This document shows, one piece after another, positions 1-10,810 of a stretch of 45,867 nucleotides of DNA (its first letter is position 1; every line of letters starts with the position of its first letter). The translations under genes were made by a program, and so were the position numbers. Source of the stretch: an uncultured Opitutia bacterium (GTDB lineage Bacteria; Verrucomicrobiota; Verrucomicrobiia; Opitutales; Opitutaceae); the NCBI GenBank assembly GCA_903820035.1, contig CAIJFT010000131.1:1-45867 (forward strand), in the 5' to 3' direction. The notes below the pieces were generated by a model. It had not been told where the DNA came from. It worked only from the letters and a program-made list of their open reading frames with translations, and ran no database searches.

Positions 1-614
1 TGGAGTTCGGCTTTTTCCGCCTTGGTGTTCGCGACGGCGATGGCCTGAAGGAGATCTTTTTCCACTTCCATCAACTCGACGCGTTCACTGGCCACGCGTT
101 TGCGGAACTGGGCGGAGTCGCCGCCGAAAATTGCGAGGGGCTTGGCGACCTTTTCGTCGTTCAGGGCGAGGTCGGCCTCGGACGACTTCAGGTTCTTCCG
201 TTCGCGGGCAATGAGTTCGTCCTGCTGCGCGAGTTGCTGGTCGAGGACGGAGATGCGGGTCTTTTTCACCTCGACCTTGGGCATCAGGGTGACGGCCTCT
301 TTGCCGACCTGGGCGGACGGGGCTTCCTTGGCGGCGGCGGTGGCGGCGACGGATGGTGGTGCCGGTTTTTCGGTGGGGGCGGCCGGGCTGGTCGGTGCGG
401 GCGGCGGCGGTGTGGCTGAAGGTAAGGTCGGGGTGGGGGCGAGCGCGGACGGTTTGGGGGCCGGTGCCGCACTCTTCTTCTGGGCTTCCTCGGCCATGCG
501 GGCGCGGAGGAGCTCCTTGGCGGTCGGCTTCGGTGCCTTCTCGTCGTCGGCCGCGCGCAGGAGTGTGGCGAAAAGGAGGCAGCAGGTGCAGGTCAGGAGA
601 CGGCGCGGATTCAT
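1..614 (-). CDS. Secreted Pro/Ala-rich protein with charged helical C-terminal part (partial, runs off window start)
   Basis: The frame is open from an ATG at 614 to the window edge, so the C-terminus is missing and only about 204 residues are visible. It begins MNPRRLLTCTCCLLFATLLRA, a basic start plus hydrophobic core and a plausible signal peptide cut after Ala. Next come a charged stretch, a Pro/Ala/Thr-rich linker at about residues 48-98, and a Lys/Glu-rich segment (KVEVKKTRISVLDQQLAQQ onward) that looks helical or coiled-coil. An in-frame ATG at 641 would add nine residues and weaken the signal peptide, so 614 is preferred. No Shine-Dalgarno is visible at either. I do not recognise the family; an envelope-spanning or periplasmic structural protein fits the composition. 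Frames on the other strand and the 192-residue minus ORF covering it are shadows. Confidence 0.6.
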   Translation of the reverse strand, partial: MNPRRLLTCTCCLLFATLLRAADDEKAPKPTAKELLRARMAEEAQKKSAAPAPKPSALAPTPTLPSATPPPPAPTSPAAPTEKPAPPSVAATAAAKEAPSAQVGKEAVTLMPKVEVKKTRISVLDQQLAQQDELIARERKNLKSSEADLALNDEKVAKPLAIFGGDSAQFRKRVASERVELMEVEKDLLQAIAVANTKAEKAEL

Positions 615-641
615 CGGCAGGGAGGATAACGTAGGTGACAT

Positions 642-836
642 CGTTGGTTAGTCGAGGAGCCAAGAAAGATCGGGGGGGCGTGTGGTGATGCAGGAGCGGC
701 GGTTTCCAACCGCCGCGTTCGTTCGGGCGGTGCTTGGGAAAGCGCCGCTCCTGGCGCGCGCTGGCCTGGGTTGAGACACGAAAAAGGCCGGGCCGTGGCG
801 GCCCGGCCTTGGGAAGCGGTCGTTGCGCCGCGGACC
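642..836. repeat. Intergenic region holding a nested palindromic repeat (691-753) and the enolase terminator
   Basis: Arms at 691-701 and 743-753 form a perfect 11-bp inverted repeat (CAGGAGCGGCG). Nested inside is a second perfect 9-bp stem, 696-704 with 708-716, so two alternative folds are possible. No open frame fits. The layout is that of a dispersed intergenic palindrome, like others in this window. Confidence 0.6.
781..810 (-). terminator. Intrinsic terminator of eno
   Basis: On the minus strand a perfect 11-bp stem (AAGGCCGGGCC at 784-794 with its complement at 800-810, five-base loop) is followed directly by TTTTT (complement of 781-785). It lies 27 bases past the enolase stop. Confidence 0.85.
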
Positions 837-2249
<1,413 letters not shown>

Positions 2250-2325
2250 TCAGGTCTACCGTCGGGCGATGTCGTCAACGGCTCGCGGCACATACACGCC
2301 CGACGGCTGCTGGCCCCGCGTGATT

Positions 2326-3234
2326 TCAGGCCACCGGCAGGAATTTCCGCGCGTTACCCTGCATAATTGCGTGCAGCTGGCTGGCGTCCAACGGGGACTC
2401 GACCAACTTGAGAATGGCGGTTTCCACGGGGAAGTACGGCGCGTGCGAGCCGAACATCACGCGGTCGAGCGGCACCGGGGAGGCCCGGTTTGCGGCGGGC
2501 GCAACCCCGAGCATTTTGCCCACCATGCCATTGCCCTCCCAGCGGGAAAGGTCGATGCACGCCTTCGTCTCCGTCATGAGTTGGTGCAGGTCGGTGCCCT
2601 GCACGTTACCCGCGAAATGCAGCACTTGGACGCGCGCGTTCGGCACCGCCTTCAACGCGGCGACCAGTGGACCGGCGACCACAGGCACGAGGGTGAGGTC
2701 CGGGTGGTGGACGCGGGTGTCCTCGAGCCCGAACACCACCTGTAACACGAGGCCGCGGTCCCGGACGGCGGCGACGAGGCGCGTGAGGTCGGGGTGGGCG
2801 AGGTCGAACGGTTGGTAGCCGGGGTAGATGCGTACGCCGGGCATCTTGAAGACCTCGTGGAGGCGGCGGAGATCCTCCTCCCAGTCGGGCCACGCGAGGT
2901 TCACGGTGCCGAACGGGCGCAACAAACCACGGCCGTGGGCGCGGCACTCCGCCGCGAGGCGTTCGTTCACGCCGTTGATGTCCTTGTGAAAGAGCGCCTC
3001 GAAACTGCCCGCCCAGGCTTCGACGACCCGGTGCTTCCGCAGCTTCGCCACCAGCGTGGCGGTATCACGGTATTTCAATTTGCGGAACGGCCACTCGAAG
3101 AGATTGATGTTGGTGTCGACGAGGCCGACCGGGGCGCCCGCCGACGCGGCGTTGAGATCGGGGCGGGCGAGGGCCAGCGCGGAGCCGGCGAAGAGCGAGG
3201 CCTTCAGAAAATCACGGCGGTCAAAGGAGTTCAT
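2326..3234 (-). CDS. Tat-exported amidohydrolase-2 family protein with altered metal motif
   Basis: A 302-residue protein beginning MNSFDRRDFLKASLFAGSAL, a twin-arginine (RRDFLK) signal with hydrophobic core, so export of the folded protein is likely. The rest resembles the TIM-barrel amidohydrolase-2 family common in Planctomycetes/Verrucomicrobia: VDTNINLFEWPFRKL near residue 38, VRIYPGYQPF and QVLHFAGN in the middle, and MFGSHAPYFPVETA near the C-terminus. In classic members the first strand carries His-X-His; here the same place reads Asn-Ile-Asn. The conserved aspartate of the late GSD motif is replaced by His (GSH). It may therefore bind metal differently or be non-catalytic. The paralog at 3356-4243 lies 121 bp upstream on the same strand, so co-transcription is plausible. 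The substrate is unknown. Confidence 0.75.
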   Translation of the reverse strand: MNSFDRRDFLKASLFAGSALALARPDLNAASAGAPVGLVDTNINLFEWPFRKLKYRDTATLVAKLRKHRVVEAWAGSFEALFHKDINGVNERLAAECRAHGRGLLRPFGTVNLAWPDWEEDLRRLHEVFKMPGVRIYPGYQPFDLAHPDLTRLVAAVRDRGLVLQVVFGLEDTRVHHPDLTLVPVVAGPLVAALKAVPNARVQVLHFAGNVQGTDLHQLMTETKACIDLSRWEGNGMVGKMLGVAPAANRASPVPLDRVMFGSHAPYFPVETAILKLVESPLDASQLHAIMQGNARKFLPVA

Positions 3235-3355
3235 GGCGAATCGAAGAAGGGAAAGGTTGGAAAGCCACGAAACACGCGAAACACGCCAAAGGATGGCGTC
3301 CGCATGAGCGATGGTCCGGTTTCGTGGGTTGGGTGGTCGTCGGATCGGTTCCGGC
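3235..3355. other. Spacer between the two amidohydrolase genes with short degenerate repeats
   Basis: 121 bp holding a low-complexity run near 3263-3290 in which ACGAAACACGCGAAACACGC is a tandem-like repeat. No hairpin with a T-tract is visible, so read-through between the two genes is possible. Confidence 0.35.
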
Positions 3356-4243
3356 TTACAGTTCGATCTTCAATCCTTTGCGGCGGAAGATAGGGGCGGC
3401 GATTTGGCGGAAGTTGCCGCCGAAGATTTTCGTGCGGTCGGCGCGGGAGAGATCGGCATCGAGGACCTTGCCGAATTCCGTCGCGTAGCTGCGGCTCGGG
3501 CCGTGACCGCCCCAGACGATGCGGTCGACGCCGAGTTCCTTGACCGCGTAGTCGACCGCGCCCGAGTGCGGGTCCGAGCCGGCAAATTCGAGGGAAACGT
3601 TTTTCTGCGCCCGCACGACGCGCACGCCGAGTTCCCAGTCGCCGCCGGAGTGACCGCAAATGAAGCGCACCTGGGGGAAACGTCGGGCGAGGGCGACCAC
3701 GTCCATCGGCGTATTCTCACCGGGCAGGTTATCCCGGCCCGGCAGGCGGGGTTTGCCGCCGATCTTCAGCCACGTATGAATGTAGATCGTCGCTTCCAAC
3801 TCGGCGGCGAGGCGGATGATCGGGTCGTTGTTGGCGTGGCTGCAGCTGACGCCGCGCTGGTTGCCGCCGACGTATTTGATGCCGATGCACGGGCCGTGCC
3901 GGATCCACTGCTCCATCTTGGCGCAGCTCTCGTCGGGGAAGCCGGGATCGATCGGCGTCACGCCCGAGAGCGTGGCCTGCTCCTGCTCGAGGATGGTGCG
4001 GATCTCGGCGTCGTAGGGCGACGGCGTGGTCGGTTTCGCCAGCGTGCCGCCGATCTCCAGCGAGATCGAACGCTCGATGCCCATGCGCTCGACGTAGAAC
4101 TGGTTGGCGCGGAACTGGGTGATCGGATTGCCCGTGCCGTAGAAGCCGTGGAAGTGGGAGTCCCAGATGCGGTACGAGACGAGTTCGTCGCGGGTGGGCA
4201 GACCGTAGTCCGCGGGATTGAGCGCAAAATCGCGTGGATTCAT
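3356..4243 (-). CDS. Amidohydrolase-2 family metal-dependent hydrolase
   Basis: A 295-residue protein starting at MNPRDFALNPADYGLPTRD; upstream frame to 4477 is open but unlike a protein start. It has no signal peptide, unlike its neighbour. Metal and active-site candidates of the TIM-barrel amidohydrolase-2 family are present: IWDSHFHGF with His-X-His near residue 31, GIKYVGG with a lysine, TIYIHTWLK, and FICGHSGGDWE. The late loop reads VWGGHGPSR, with His where most members have Asp, the same change as in the neighbour's GSHAP. Related members are decarboxylases, lactonases or hydrolases of small cyclic or aromatic acids; the substrate here cannot be named. It is divergent from the TonB receptor gene; the 251-bp spacer must hold both promoters. 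Confidence 0.8.
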   Translation of the reverse strand: MNPRDFALNPADYGLPTRDELVSYRIWDSHFHGFYGTGNPITQFRANQFYVERMGIERSISLEIGGTLAKPTTPSPYDAEIRTILEQEQATLSGVTPIDPGFPDESCAKMEQWIRHGPCIGIKYVGGNQRGVSCSHANNDPIIRLAAELEATIYIHTWLKIGGKPRLPGRDNLPGENTPMDVVALARRFPQVRFICGHSGGDWELGVRVVRAQKNVSLEFAGSDPHSGAVDYAVKELGVDRIVWGGHGPSRSYATEFGKVLDADLSRADRTKIFGGNFRQIAAPIFRRKGLKIEL

Positions 4244-4494
4244 GGCGGGTGGGGTGCGGGAGAGCGTTGGGGGGGGGCGGAATTGATCATGCCCTCTCGC
4301 GTCGCCCAGCTGGGCGCGCAAGGTCCGGGCTTTCAATGTCAATCTTCGCCCTACGCCTTCCACCTTGCCCGCACCGGCGGGCGCCGGACTCAAAAACAGC
4401 TTGCGTTTCAAACAAGATAACCGACCAGTTACCTCACCCCTGCGGATGTTTTCCCCACGCTTCCTGTGGTCGAGCACTCCCCCTTTTCACCCTT
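4244..4494. promoter_or_regulatory. Divergent intergenic region (amidohydrolase / TonB receptor promoters)
   Basis: 251 bp between two divergent starts, so at least two promoters are expected. I could not identify a convincing -35/-10 pair or an operator. The last 100 bases before the receptor start are pyrimidine-rich, with no Shine-Dalgarno. Confidence 0.4.
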
Positions 4495-7400
4495 ATGAAC
4501 TACCTGTTGTCTTCGTTTCGTTTTCTGCGGTTCGCCGGCCGGCGTCCCGCGTTTGCGTTGCTCGGTCTGGCCGCGTTTACCTCGTCCGTCTTGGCCCAAG
4601 CCCCCGTGTCGGGTGTCGTGACCAACGCCGCCACCGGCGCCACGCTGGAAGGCGCGCGGGTGGTGCTCAAGGGCACCGGCCTCGAGACCACGACGGACAG
4701 CCTCGGAATCTATCGCTTTGAAAGCGTCCCGCCGGGTAACGCCGTCGTGGTCGTCTCCTACACCGGTCTCGCCCCGTCGGAGGCGTCGGTCAATGTCGCC
4801 GGTTCGACGGCGGTGAAACGTGATGTCGGTCTCACGGCCGATATCTATAAGATGAGCAGTTTCGTGGTCGGCAGCGAGCGCGAGGGTAACGCCAAGGCGA
4901 TCACCCTGCAGCGCCGGTCGGACGGCGTGAAGAGCGTCGTATCGGCGGATGCGTTCGGCGGTCTCGCGGGCAATCCCGCGGATCTCGTCGCGCGTCTGCC
5001 CGGCGTCGAGGGCGAATCGGTCGGCGGCGACAACCGCTATCTCCGCATCCGCGGTCTCAATCAAAATCTCAGCACCATCACCCAGGACGGTAACCGCATT
5101 GCGGATGCGGCTTCGGGCGGTGCCACGCGCGAGTTTCAGTTCCAGACCGTCGGCTCGGACTCGATCGAGCGCATCGAGGTGACGAAGTCGCCGACGCCCG
5201 ACATGGACGGAGACTCCATCGGTGGGGCGGTGAACCTGGTTTCCAAGAGCGCGTTCGACAGCTCGCCGGAGCGACGCATTCGCGGCTCGGTCGGCGGCAT
5301 CTGGCGCGTGCGCGATCCGCGCGACGAGGCCCGCGGCAACGCCTCGCTCTCGTACTCCGAGGTGTTCGGCGGCCGGTTGGGCGTCAACGTCAACCTCGCC
5401 TATCGCCCGCACGGTTCGATCATCGACGTCAGCACGCAGGGACACGAGCAGCTGCCGCTGACCGGCCAGGCGGGACCCGCGTACATGTACCTCCTGACCG
5501 TGCAGGATTTTTGGAATGTGCGCATCCGCTCCGGCGCCGGCGTGAGGCTCGACTACAAGCTGAGCGACCAGGTGCGGGTTTTTATCAACTGGCAGCTCAA
5601 TAAGCACATTGAGCATTCGGACCACAGTCAGGTCACGTGGCAGACCGGGCAGACGGTCGCGACCACTGATGCCGCGGGCAATTTCACCAATGCCGGCGGT
5701 ATCCTGCCGGGTTATACGGATCAGGTTACCCGCGTACGGGCGGTCCCGACGAGCACCGTGGCGATCGTTTCACAGAGCGCCTACAAGGACGGCAAGACGT
5801 CGACGATCAACGCCGGCGCCGTGCACCGCTATCGCACGCTGAACCTCGACTACGACGCCTACACCTCGCGTTCCAAGGCGTACTACGCGGGCAACAACGA
5901 CTTTACCTATACCGCGCGCAACGTCGGCTTCACCTTCACGAAGAACGACAAGCTTTTCCCCGATGTCGCGCAGACGGCCGGGGCCGACTGGACCAAGCTC
6001 GAGAGCTACACGGACAACTTGTATTCCAGCGCCCGGATGGTCGGCTGGGATGGCTACGAGGGCGCCGCCCTCAACCTCAAGCAGGCGTTCACCGCGCCGG
6101 TGCCGTCCTACCTCAAGGCCGGTCTCCGCCTCCGCGCGCAGAACCGCAACCTCGACAATACGCCCTACCGCACCGTGTACGTGGGACCTGACGGCGTGAT
6201 GGGGCCGAATGCCGCCACCGGACGCAACGACGACAACCTGGCGCAGTTCGGGCTGATGAACCGCCCGTTTCCGAACACGGATCTCAAGCGTTACGGCTCG
6301 GTGCCCTTCCCGGCTTTCCAAGCCGTGGGCCGGCCGAACGACCTCGATCATTTCATCGCGGCAAACCCGGGTTACTTCCAGCAGCAGGTCGCGAACGATC
6401 TGCAAGCGGCGCTCGTGAATCACCAGATTTTCAACGAGCAGATCGCCGCGGCCTACGTGATGGGCAGCGTGCAGCTCGGTCGATTCTCGGTGCTGGCCGG
6501 CCTGCGCGGTGAAGACACCAAGACCGAGGGTGAAGGCGCCCTGCAGGTGGTTACGCCCGAAGAAAAGGCGCGCCGCGCGGCCTGGGGCACGGCGCCGGTG
6601 ACCGACGCCGAGATTCGCCGTCGGACGCAGGAAGAGTTTGGCCGCCGCCAGACCCGCAAGGGCGACTACCGCAGTGTGTTCCCCGGCGTGCATATGAAGT
6701 ACAACGCGACCGCTAATCTGCAGGCGCGTTTGAGCTATGCGGAAAACATCGGCCGCCCCGGGATCGGCCAGTTGATCCCGCGCACCACCGTCAACTACGA
6801 CAACCAGACGGTCTCCTCCAGCAACCCGAGTCTCGAACCGCAGACTGCGCGCAATTTCGATCTCTCGGCGGAGTATTACTTCGAGCCCGCCGGCATGCTG
6901 ACCGCCGGCGTGTTTTTGAAGGAGATCAAGAAATTCATCTATAACGCCCCGGGTCAGGTCATCGGCTCCGGCACCGACAACGGTTTCGGCGGTGACTACG
7001 CCGGGTACACCTATTCGTCGCAGGCCAACGGTGGCTTCGCCAAGGTCAAGGGCTTCGAACTCGGCTACAGCCAGCAGTTCACCTTTTTGCCGGGCTTGCT
7101 GAAGGGCTTCGGGGCCTACGCGAACCTGACGCGCATGCAGGCGGAGGGCAATTACGGTGCCGGCAGCGCGATCGCGCTCGCCCCCAATCCGCGCGTGGCC
7201 GGCTTCAATCCGTTTGTCGCCAACGTCGGCCTTTCCTACATCCGTAACCCGTGGAGCCTGCGCGTGAGCTACAACTACCGCGGCAACTATCTCTCGGGCT
7301 ACAACGTCAACGAGTCACGCGCGACCTATATGCACTCCCGCCCGCAGGTCGACCTGAAGACCCTCTACAACCTCAATCGCCACTTCAGCCTCTACCTCGA

Positions 7401-7515
7401 CGTGGTGAACGTGTTGATGAATCCGGACCGCCAAACCGAGTTTGGCTACGGCCGCCCGCAGACCACGCACCTCATGCGGACGCAGTTCTTCTTCGGGGTT
7501 AACGCCCGGCAGTGA
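4495..7515 (+). CDS. TonB-dependent outer-membrane receptor with N-terminal carboxypeptidase-regulatory-like domain
   Basis: A 1006-residue protein. The start at 4495 gives a basic N-terminus, a hydrophobic segment and a cut after SSVLAQA; the 87 residues upstream in frame are not needed. Residues about 36-110 (VSGVVTNAATGATLEGARV, YRFESVPPGNAVVVVSY) are a CarboxypepD_reg-like beta domain. Then comes the plug: DLVARLPGVEGES, RYLRIRGLNQNLSTI, SIERIEVTKSPTPDMDGDS and IGGAVNLVSKSAF. The remainder is alternating polar/hydrophobic beta-barrel up to MRTQFFFGVNARQ. The family imports large substrates with energy from TonB-ExbBD, and Opitutaceae carry many copies, probably for oligosaccharides. It heads a plus-strand row of envelope genes that includes a sulfatase, so a sulfated glycan ligand is an attractive guess, not shown. 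Confidence 0.93.
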   Translation: MNYLLSSFRFLRFAGRRPAFALLGLAAFTSSVLAQAPVSGVVTNAATGATLEGARVVLKGTGLETTTDSLGIYRFESVPPGNAVVVVSYTGLAPSEASVNVAGSTAVKRDVGLTADIYKMSSFVVGSEREGNAKAITLQRRSDGVKSVVSADAFGGLAGNPADLVARLPGVEGESVGGDNRYLRIRGLNQNLSTITQDGNRIADAASGGATREFQFQTVGSDSIERIEVTKSPTPDMDGDSIGGAVNLVSKSAFDSSPERRIRGSVGGIWRVRDPRDEARGNASLSYSEVFGGRLGVNVNLAYRPHGSIIDVSTQGHEQLPLTGQAGPAYMYLLTVQDFWNVRIRSGAGVRLDYKLSDQVRVFINWQLNKHIEHSDHSQVTWQTGQTVATTDAAGNFTNAGGILPGYTDQVTRVRAVPTSTVAIVSQSAYKDGKTSTINAGAVHRYRTLNLDYDAYTSRSKAYYAGNNDFTYTARNVGFTFTKNDKLFPDVAQTAGADWTKLESYTDNLYSSARMVGWDGYEGAALNLKQAFTAPVPSYLKAGLRLRAQNRNLDNTPYRTVYVGPDGVMGPNAATGRNDDNLAQFGLMNRPFPNTDLKRYGSVPFPAFQAVGRPNDLDHFIAANPGYFQQQVANDLQAALVNHQIFNEQIAAAYVMGSVQLGRFSVLAGLRGEDTKTEGEGALQVVTPEEKARRAAWGTAPVTDAEIRRRTQEEFGRRQTRKGDYRSVFPGVHMKYNATANLQARLSYAENIGRPGIGQLIPRTTVNYDNQTVSSSNPSLEPQTARNFDLSAEYYFEPAGMLTAGVFLKEIKKFIYNAPGQVIGSGTDNGFGGDYAGYTYSSQANGGFAKVKGFELGYSQQFTFLPGLLKGFGAYANLTRMQAEGNYGAGSAIALAPNPRVAGFNPFVANVGLSYIRNPWSLRVSYNYRGNYLSGYNVNESRATYMHSRPQVDLKTLYNLNRHFSLYLDVVNVLMNPDRQTEFGYGRPQTTHLMRTQFFFGVNARQ

Positions 7516-7548
7516 CGCGGCGGCGGCGCCGCGACTGCGGTCCACGGG

Positions 7549-10500
7549 ATGAATCATTCGTTCTCCGGAGGTAGGCCCGCCCGTGGGGCGGGCGGCCCGG
7601 CCTCCGGCCGGGCCGACAACGGAGCCGGCCGGCAAACGCTCCTGGGCGTTGTGGTCTGGATGGCGGGCGTTGCCCTGTGCGGAGCGCAACCGCCGGATGC
7701 GCCGCTGGCCTTCAACCGCGACATCCGACCGATCCTCGCGGACAAGTGCCTGAAATGCCACGGTCCCGATGCCCGGGCCCGCCAAGGCAAGCTGCGGCTC
7801 GACCTGCGGGCGGACGCCGTCGCGCCCCGGGATGTGACGACGCCGATCGTGCCGGGCAAGCCGGAGGAGAGTGAGGTGATGCAACGGATTGAAGCGGCTG
7901 AGCCCGACGATCAGATGCCGCCGGCGGATTCCGGTCTCACCCTTTCCGCCGCGGAGAAGGCCACGTTGCGCCGTTGGATCGCCGGAGGCGCGGAGTACCA
8001 GCCGCACTGGGCCTTCGTTGCGCCGACGGCGGCGAGCCTGCCCGCGGTGCGGCAAGCGACGTGGCCCCGGCAGGGCCTCGATCATTTTGTCCTCGCGCGG
8101 CTGGAACAGGCCGGGCTCGTGCCTTCGGTCGAAGCGGACCCGGCGACTTTGCTGCGGCGCGTCTCGCTGGACCTCACCGGCTTGCCGCCGACGCCCGCGG
8201 ACCTCGACGCGTTTTTGGCGGACCGCGCGCCGCAGGCTTACGAGCGGGTGGTCGATCGGTTGCTCGCGTCGCCGGCGTATGGCGAGCGCATGGCCTCGGA
8301 TTGGTTGGATGCGGCGCGCTACGCGGATTCGAACGGCTTCTTTCGCGACAACACGCGCCAGGTTTGGCCTTGGCGCGACTGGGTGATCGGGGCCTTCAAC
8401 CGCAACCTGCCGTTTGACCAGTTTACGGTGGAGCAGCTGGCCGGCGATCTGCTCCCGGCGCCGACGGAGGCGCAGCGGATTGCGACCGGGTTTAACCGTA
8501 ATCATATGGTTACCGGAGAAACCGGAGTGATCGACGAGGAGTACCGCGTCGAGTACGTGGCTGACCGGCTGGAGACGACCGCGACCGTCTGGCTCGGGCT
8601 CACGGTCGGCTGCGCGCGGTGTCACGATCACAAATACGATCCGATCTCGCAGCGCGATTATTACCAACTGTTCGGCTTCTTCAACAGCGGGGTGGAGAAG
8701 GGGCTGGTCGCGCCGGACGATCCGCCGCCGGTGATGGACGTCGCCACGCCGGAGCAGCGGGGCGAATGGTTGCGGCGGCGCACCCTGCGGCAGGCGGCCG
8801 AGACGGCGTTCGCGACGCTCACCGCGCCGCTGGCTGAGTCGCTGGCGGCGTGGGAACGGTCCGGGGCGAAGGACCTCCGCGTGCCGTCCGACGCCGTGAC
8901 CGCGGTGGTGGCCTTTGACGGTGACGAGGGGTCGGCCGCGGATCCGGCGCTTCCCCGGGCGGTGGAACGAGGCGCCGTAGCCTATGCGCCGGGCATCGTG
9001 GGCCAGGCGGCGGTATTTGACGGCATGCAGCATCTCGAACTGCCGGCGACGATACCGCTCGCGGCCGATCAGTCGTGGACGATCGGGGTGTGGGTGAAGC
9101 CTTCGACGAGTCTCGTTTGTGTGGTGTCGAAAATCGAGCCGGCCGGCGACCGGCGCGGGTTCGAGTTGTTGTGGGCCAAGGGGCAGCTCCAGCTCAACCT
9201 CGTGGACCGTTGGATCACGAGTGCGATCGAGTTGGTTTCGACCGAATCGGTGAAACGCGGTGATTGGACGCACCTCATTGTAAGTTACGACGGTTCGCGC
9301 CGCGCGGCGGGGGTGCGCGTGTTCGCCGACGGCCAGCCGACGCCGATGACGGTCGTGCGTGATTCCCTGCGGGGATCGATCACGAATACCGAGCCGCTGC
9401 GGCTTGGCCGCCGGGACAGCGGCCTCGGTTACTACGGTCAACTGGATGAATTTCGTTTGCTGGCGCGGAGTGTGACGCGGGAGGACGCGCGGACCTGGTT
9501 TTGGGCGGAGCGGTTGCAGGGCGGTTGGGCGGTGGATCCGGCGAAGCGGGAGGCGCGCCTGCGGAAATTGATTTTGGACTGTTACGTGGAGCGCCACGGC
9601 GAACCGGCGACGCAGGCGGCGTATCGCACGGCCGAGACGACACGGGAGGCGGAAGATGCGTTTCGGGCGACCCTGCCGAAAACGCTGGTGATGGCGGAAA
9701 CGGCGAAACCCCGGTCGACCCATGTGTTAAAGCGCGGGCAATACGATGCGCCCGCCGAGCGGGTGGAGGCCGGCGTGCCGGCGATTTTTCCGCCGCTGCC
9801 CGACGAGGCGCCGCGCAACCGGCTCGGGTTGGCGCGGTGGCTGACGGCCCCATCCCATCCGCTCACCGCCCGGGTGACAGTGAATCGCCTGTGGCAGCAA
9901 TGCTTCGGCGAAGGCCTCGTCCCGACGGTGAATGACTTCGGCGCGCAGGGGGATTTGCCGTCCCATCCCGAACTCCTCGACTGGCTGGCGGTCCAGTTCG
10001 TGCACGGGGGGTGGGACGTGAAGCACGTGCTGCGCCTGCTGGTGACCAGCGCGACCTACCGGCAGACCTCGGTGCCGAGCGAAGATTTGCTGCGCGGCGA
10101 TCCGCAGAACCGCCTCTACGCCCGGGGGCCACGTTTCCGGCTGCCGGCGGAAATGATCCGTGACCAGGCGCTGGCCGCTTCGGGTTTGCTCGTGACGCGG
10201 CTCGGCGGACCGCCGGTGAAGCCCTATCAGCCGCCGGGCCTCTGGGAGGCGGTGTCGTACAACGGTGAGTTGAGTTATCGGGTGGACCGCGACGACGGGC
10301 TTTGGCGCCGCACGGTGTATTCCCATTGGAAGCGCACCGCGCCGCCGCCCGGCGTGCAGATCTTCGACGGACCCACGCGCGAGACCTGTAGTGTGCGCCG
10401 TCCGCGCACCAACACGCCGCTGCAGGCGCTGCTGCTGCTCAACGACGAAACGTTTGTCGAGGCGGCCCGGGCCCTGGCGGCGGAGGGGTTGGCACTCAAG

Positions 10501-10761
10501 TCGGCGGGCGATGACGCGCGTCTGACGGTGCTGTTCCGCCGGGTGCTGGCGCGCCGCCCGGATACCAGGGAAACGGAATTGCTGCTCGGTCTGCAGCGGC
10601 GCCAACGCGTGCGCTTCGAGGCTAACCGTGCGGCGGCCGAGGCGTTGCTCGCGGTCGGACAGTCGCCGCTCGGCCGGGGCGCGGATCCGATTGAGACGGC
10701 GTCCTGGACGATGGTGGCGCAGGCGATCCTGAACCTCGATGAAACGGTGACCCGCCGATGA
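7549..10761 (+). CDS. PSD1 / cytochrome-c-like protein with DUF1549, LamG and DUF1553 domains
   Basis: A 1070-residue secreted protein. A c-type haem motif CLKCH lies at residues 67-71 in a planctomycete cytochrome C domain ([12 protein letters not shown]). DUF1549 runs from about 170 to 380 ([20 protein letters not shown]) with a second CxxCH ([11 protein letters not shown]). An inserted LamG/concanavalin-like beta domain spans about 457-645 ([23 protein letters not shown]). DUF1553 spans about 750-1040 ([41 protein letters not shown]). The function of the family is not established; electron transfer at the envelope linked to polymer breakdown is often suggested. The start at 7549 puts a 47-bp palindromic repeat inside the leader region: residues 8-23 are encoded by it, before [16 protein letters not shown]. 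An ATG at 7660 would destroy the signal peptide. A DUF1501 gene follows within 49 bp, the usual partner. Confidence 0.9.
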   Translation: MNHSFSGGRPARGAGGPASGRADNGAGRQTLLGVVVWMAGVALCGAQPPDAPLAFNRDIRPILADKCLKCHGPDARARQGKLRLDLRADAVAPRDVTTPIVPGKPEESEVMQRIEAAEPDDQMPPADSGLTLSAAEKATLRRWIAGGAEYQPHWAFVAPTAASLPAVRQATWPRQGLDHFVLARLEQAGLVPSVEADPATLLRRVSLDLTGLPPTPADLDAFLADRAPQAYERVVDRLLASPAYGERMASDWLDAARYADSNGFFRDNTRQVWPWRDWVIGAFNRNLPFDQFTVEQLAGDLLPAPTEAQRIATGFNRNHMVTGETGVIDEEYRVEYVADRLETTATVWLGLTVGCARCHDHKYDPISQRDYYQLFGFFNSGVEKGLVAPDDPPPVMDVATPEQRGEWLRRRTLRQAAETAFATLTAPLAESLAAWERSGAKDLRVPSDAVTAVVAFDGDEGSAADPALPRAVERGAVAYAPGIVGQAAVFDGMQHLELPATIPLAADQSWTIGVWVKPSTSLVCVVSKIEPAGDRRGFELLWAKGQLQLNLVDRWITSAIELVSTESVKRGDWTHLIVSYDGSRRAAGVRVFADGQPTPMTVVRDSLRGSITNTEPLRLGRRDSGLGYYGQLDEFRLLARSVTREDARTWFWAERLQGGWAVDPAKREARLRKLILDCYVERHGEPATQAAYRTAETTREAEDAFRATLPKTLVMAETAKPRSTHVLKRGQYDAPAERVEAGVPAIFPPLPDEAPRNRLGLARWLTAPSHPLTARVTVNRLWQQCFGEGLVPTVNDFGAQGDLPSHPELLDWLAVQFVHGGWDVKHVLRLLVTSATYRQTSVPSEDLLRGDPQNRLYARGPRFRLPAEMIRDQALAASGLLVTRLGGPPVKPYQPPGLWEAVSYNGELSYRVDRDDGLWRRTVYSHWKRTAPPPGVQIFDGPTRETCSVRRPRTNTPLQALLLLNDETFVEAARALAAEGLALKSAGDDARLTVLFRRVLARRPDTRETELLLGLQRRQRVRFEANRAAAEALLAVGQSPLGRGADPIETASWTMVAQAILNLDETVTRR
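7571..7617. repeat. 47-bp two-hairpin palindromic element, copy A
   Basis: Contains CCCGCCC/GGGCGGG and a perfect CGGCCCGGCC/GGCCGGGCCG stem side by side. Its reverse complement matches 35586-35632 in imuB at 40 of 47 positions. It lies within the translated leader region of the PSD1 gene. Confidence 0.8.
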
Positions 10762-10810
10762 GTGCGCTCCTCGCCGACCTGCCGCCACGGATCGGGTGCA
10801 CCCGCTTTCC

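Noticed and set aside
7315-9723. 802-residue minus-strand ORF opposite the PSD1 gene
   Set aside because: Arg/Pro-rich antisense frame. The peptide GRAARPTGG in it comes from the palindromic element, not from a gene.
7660-10761. Starting the PSD1 gene at the internal ATG 7660
   Set aside because: Removes most of the hydrophobic signal-peptide core; the upstream start keeps it, despite including the repeat.
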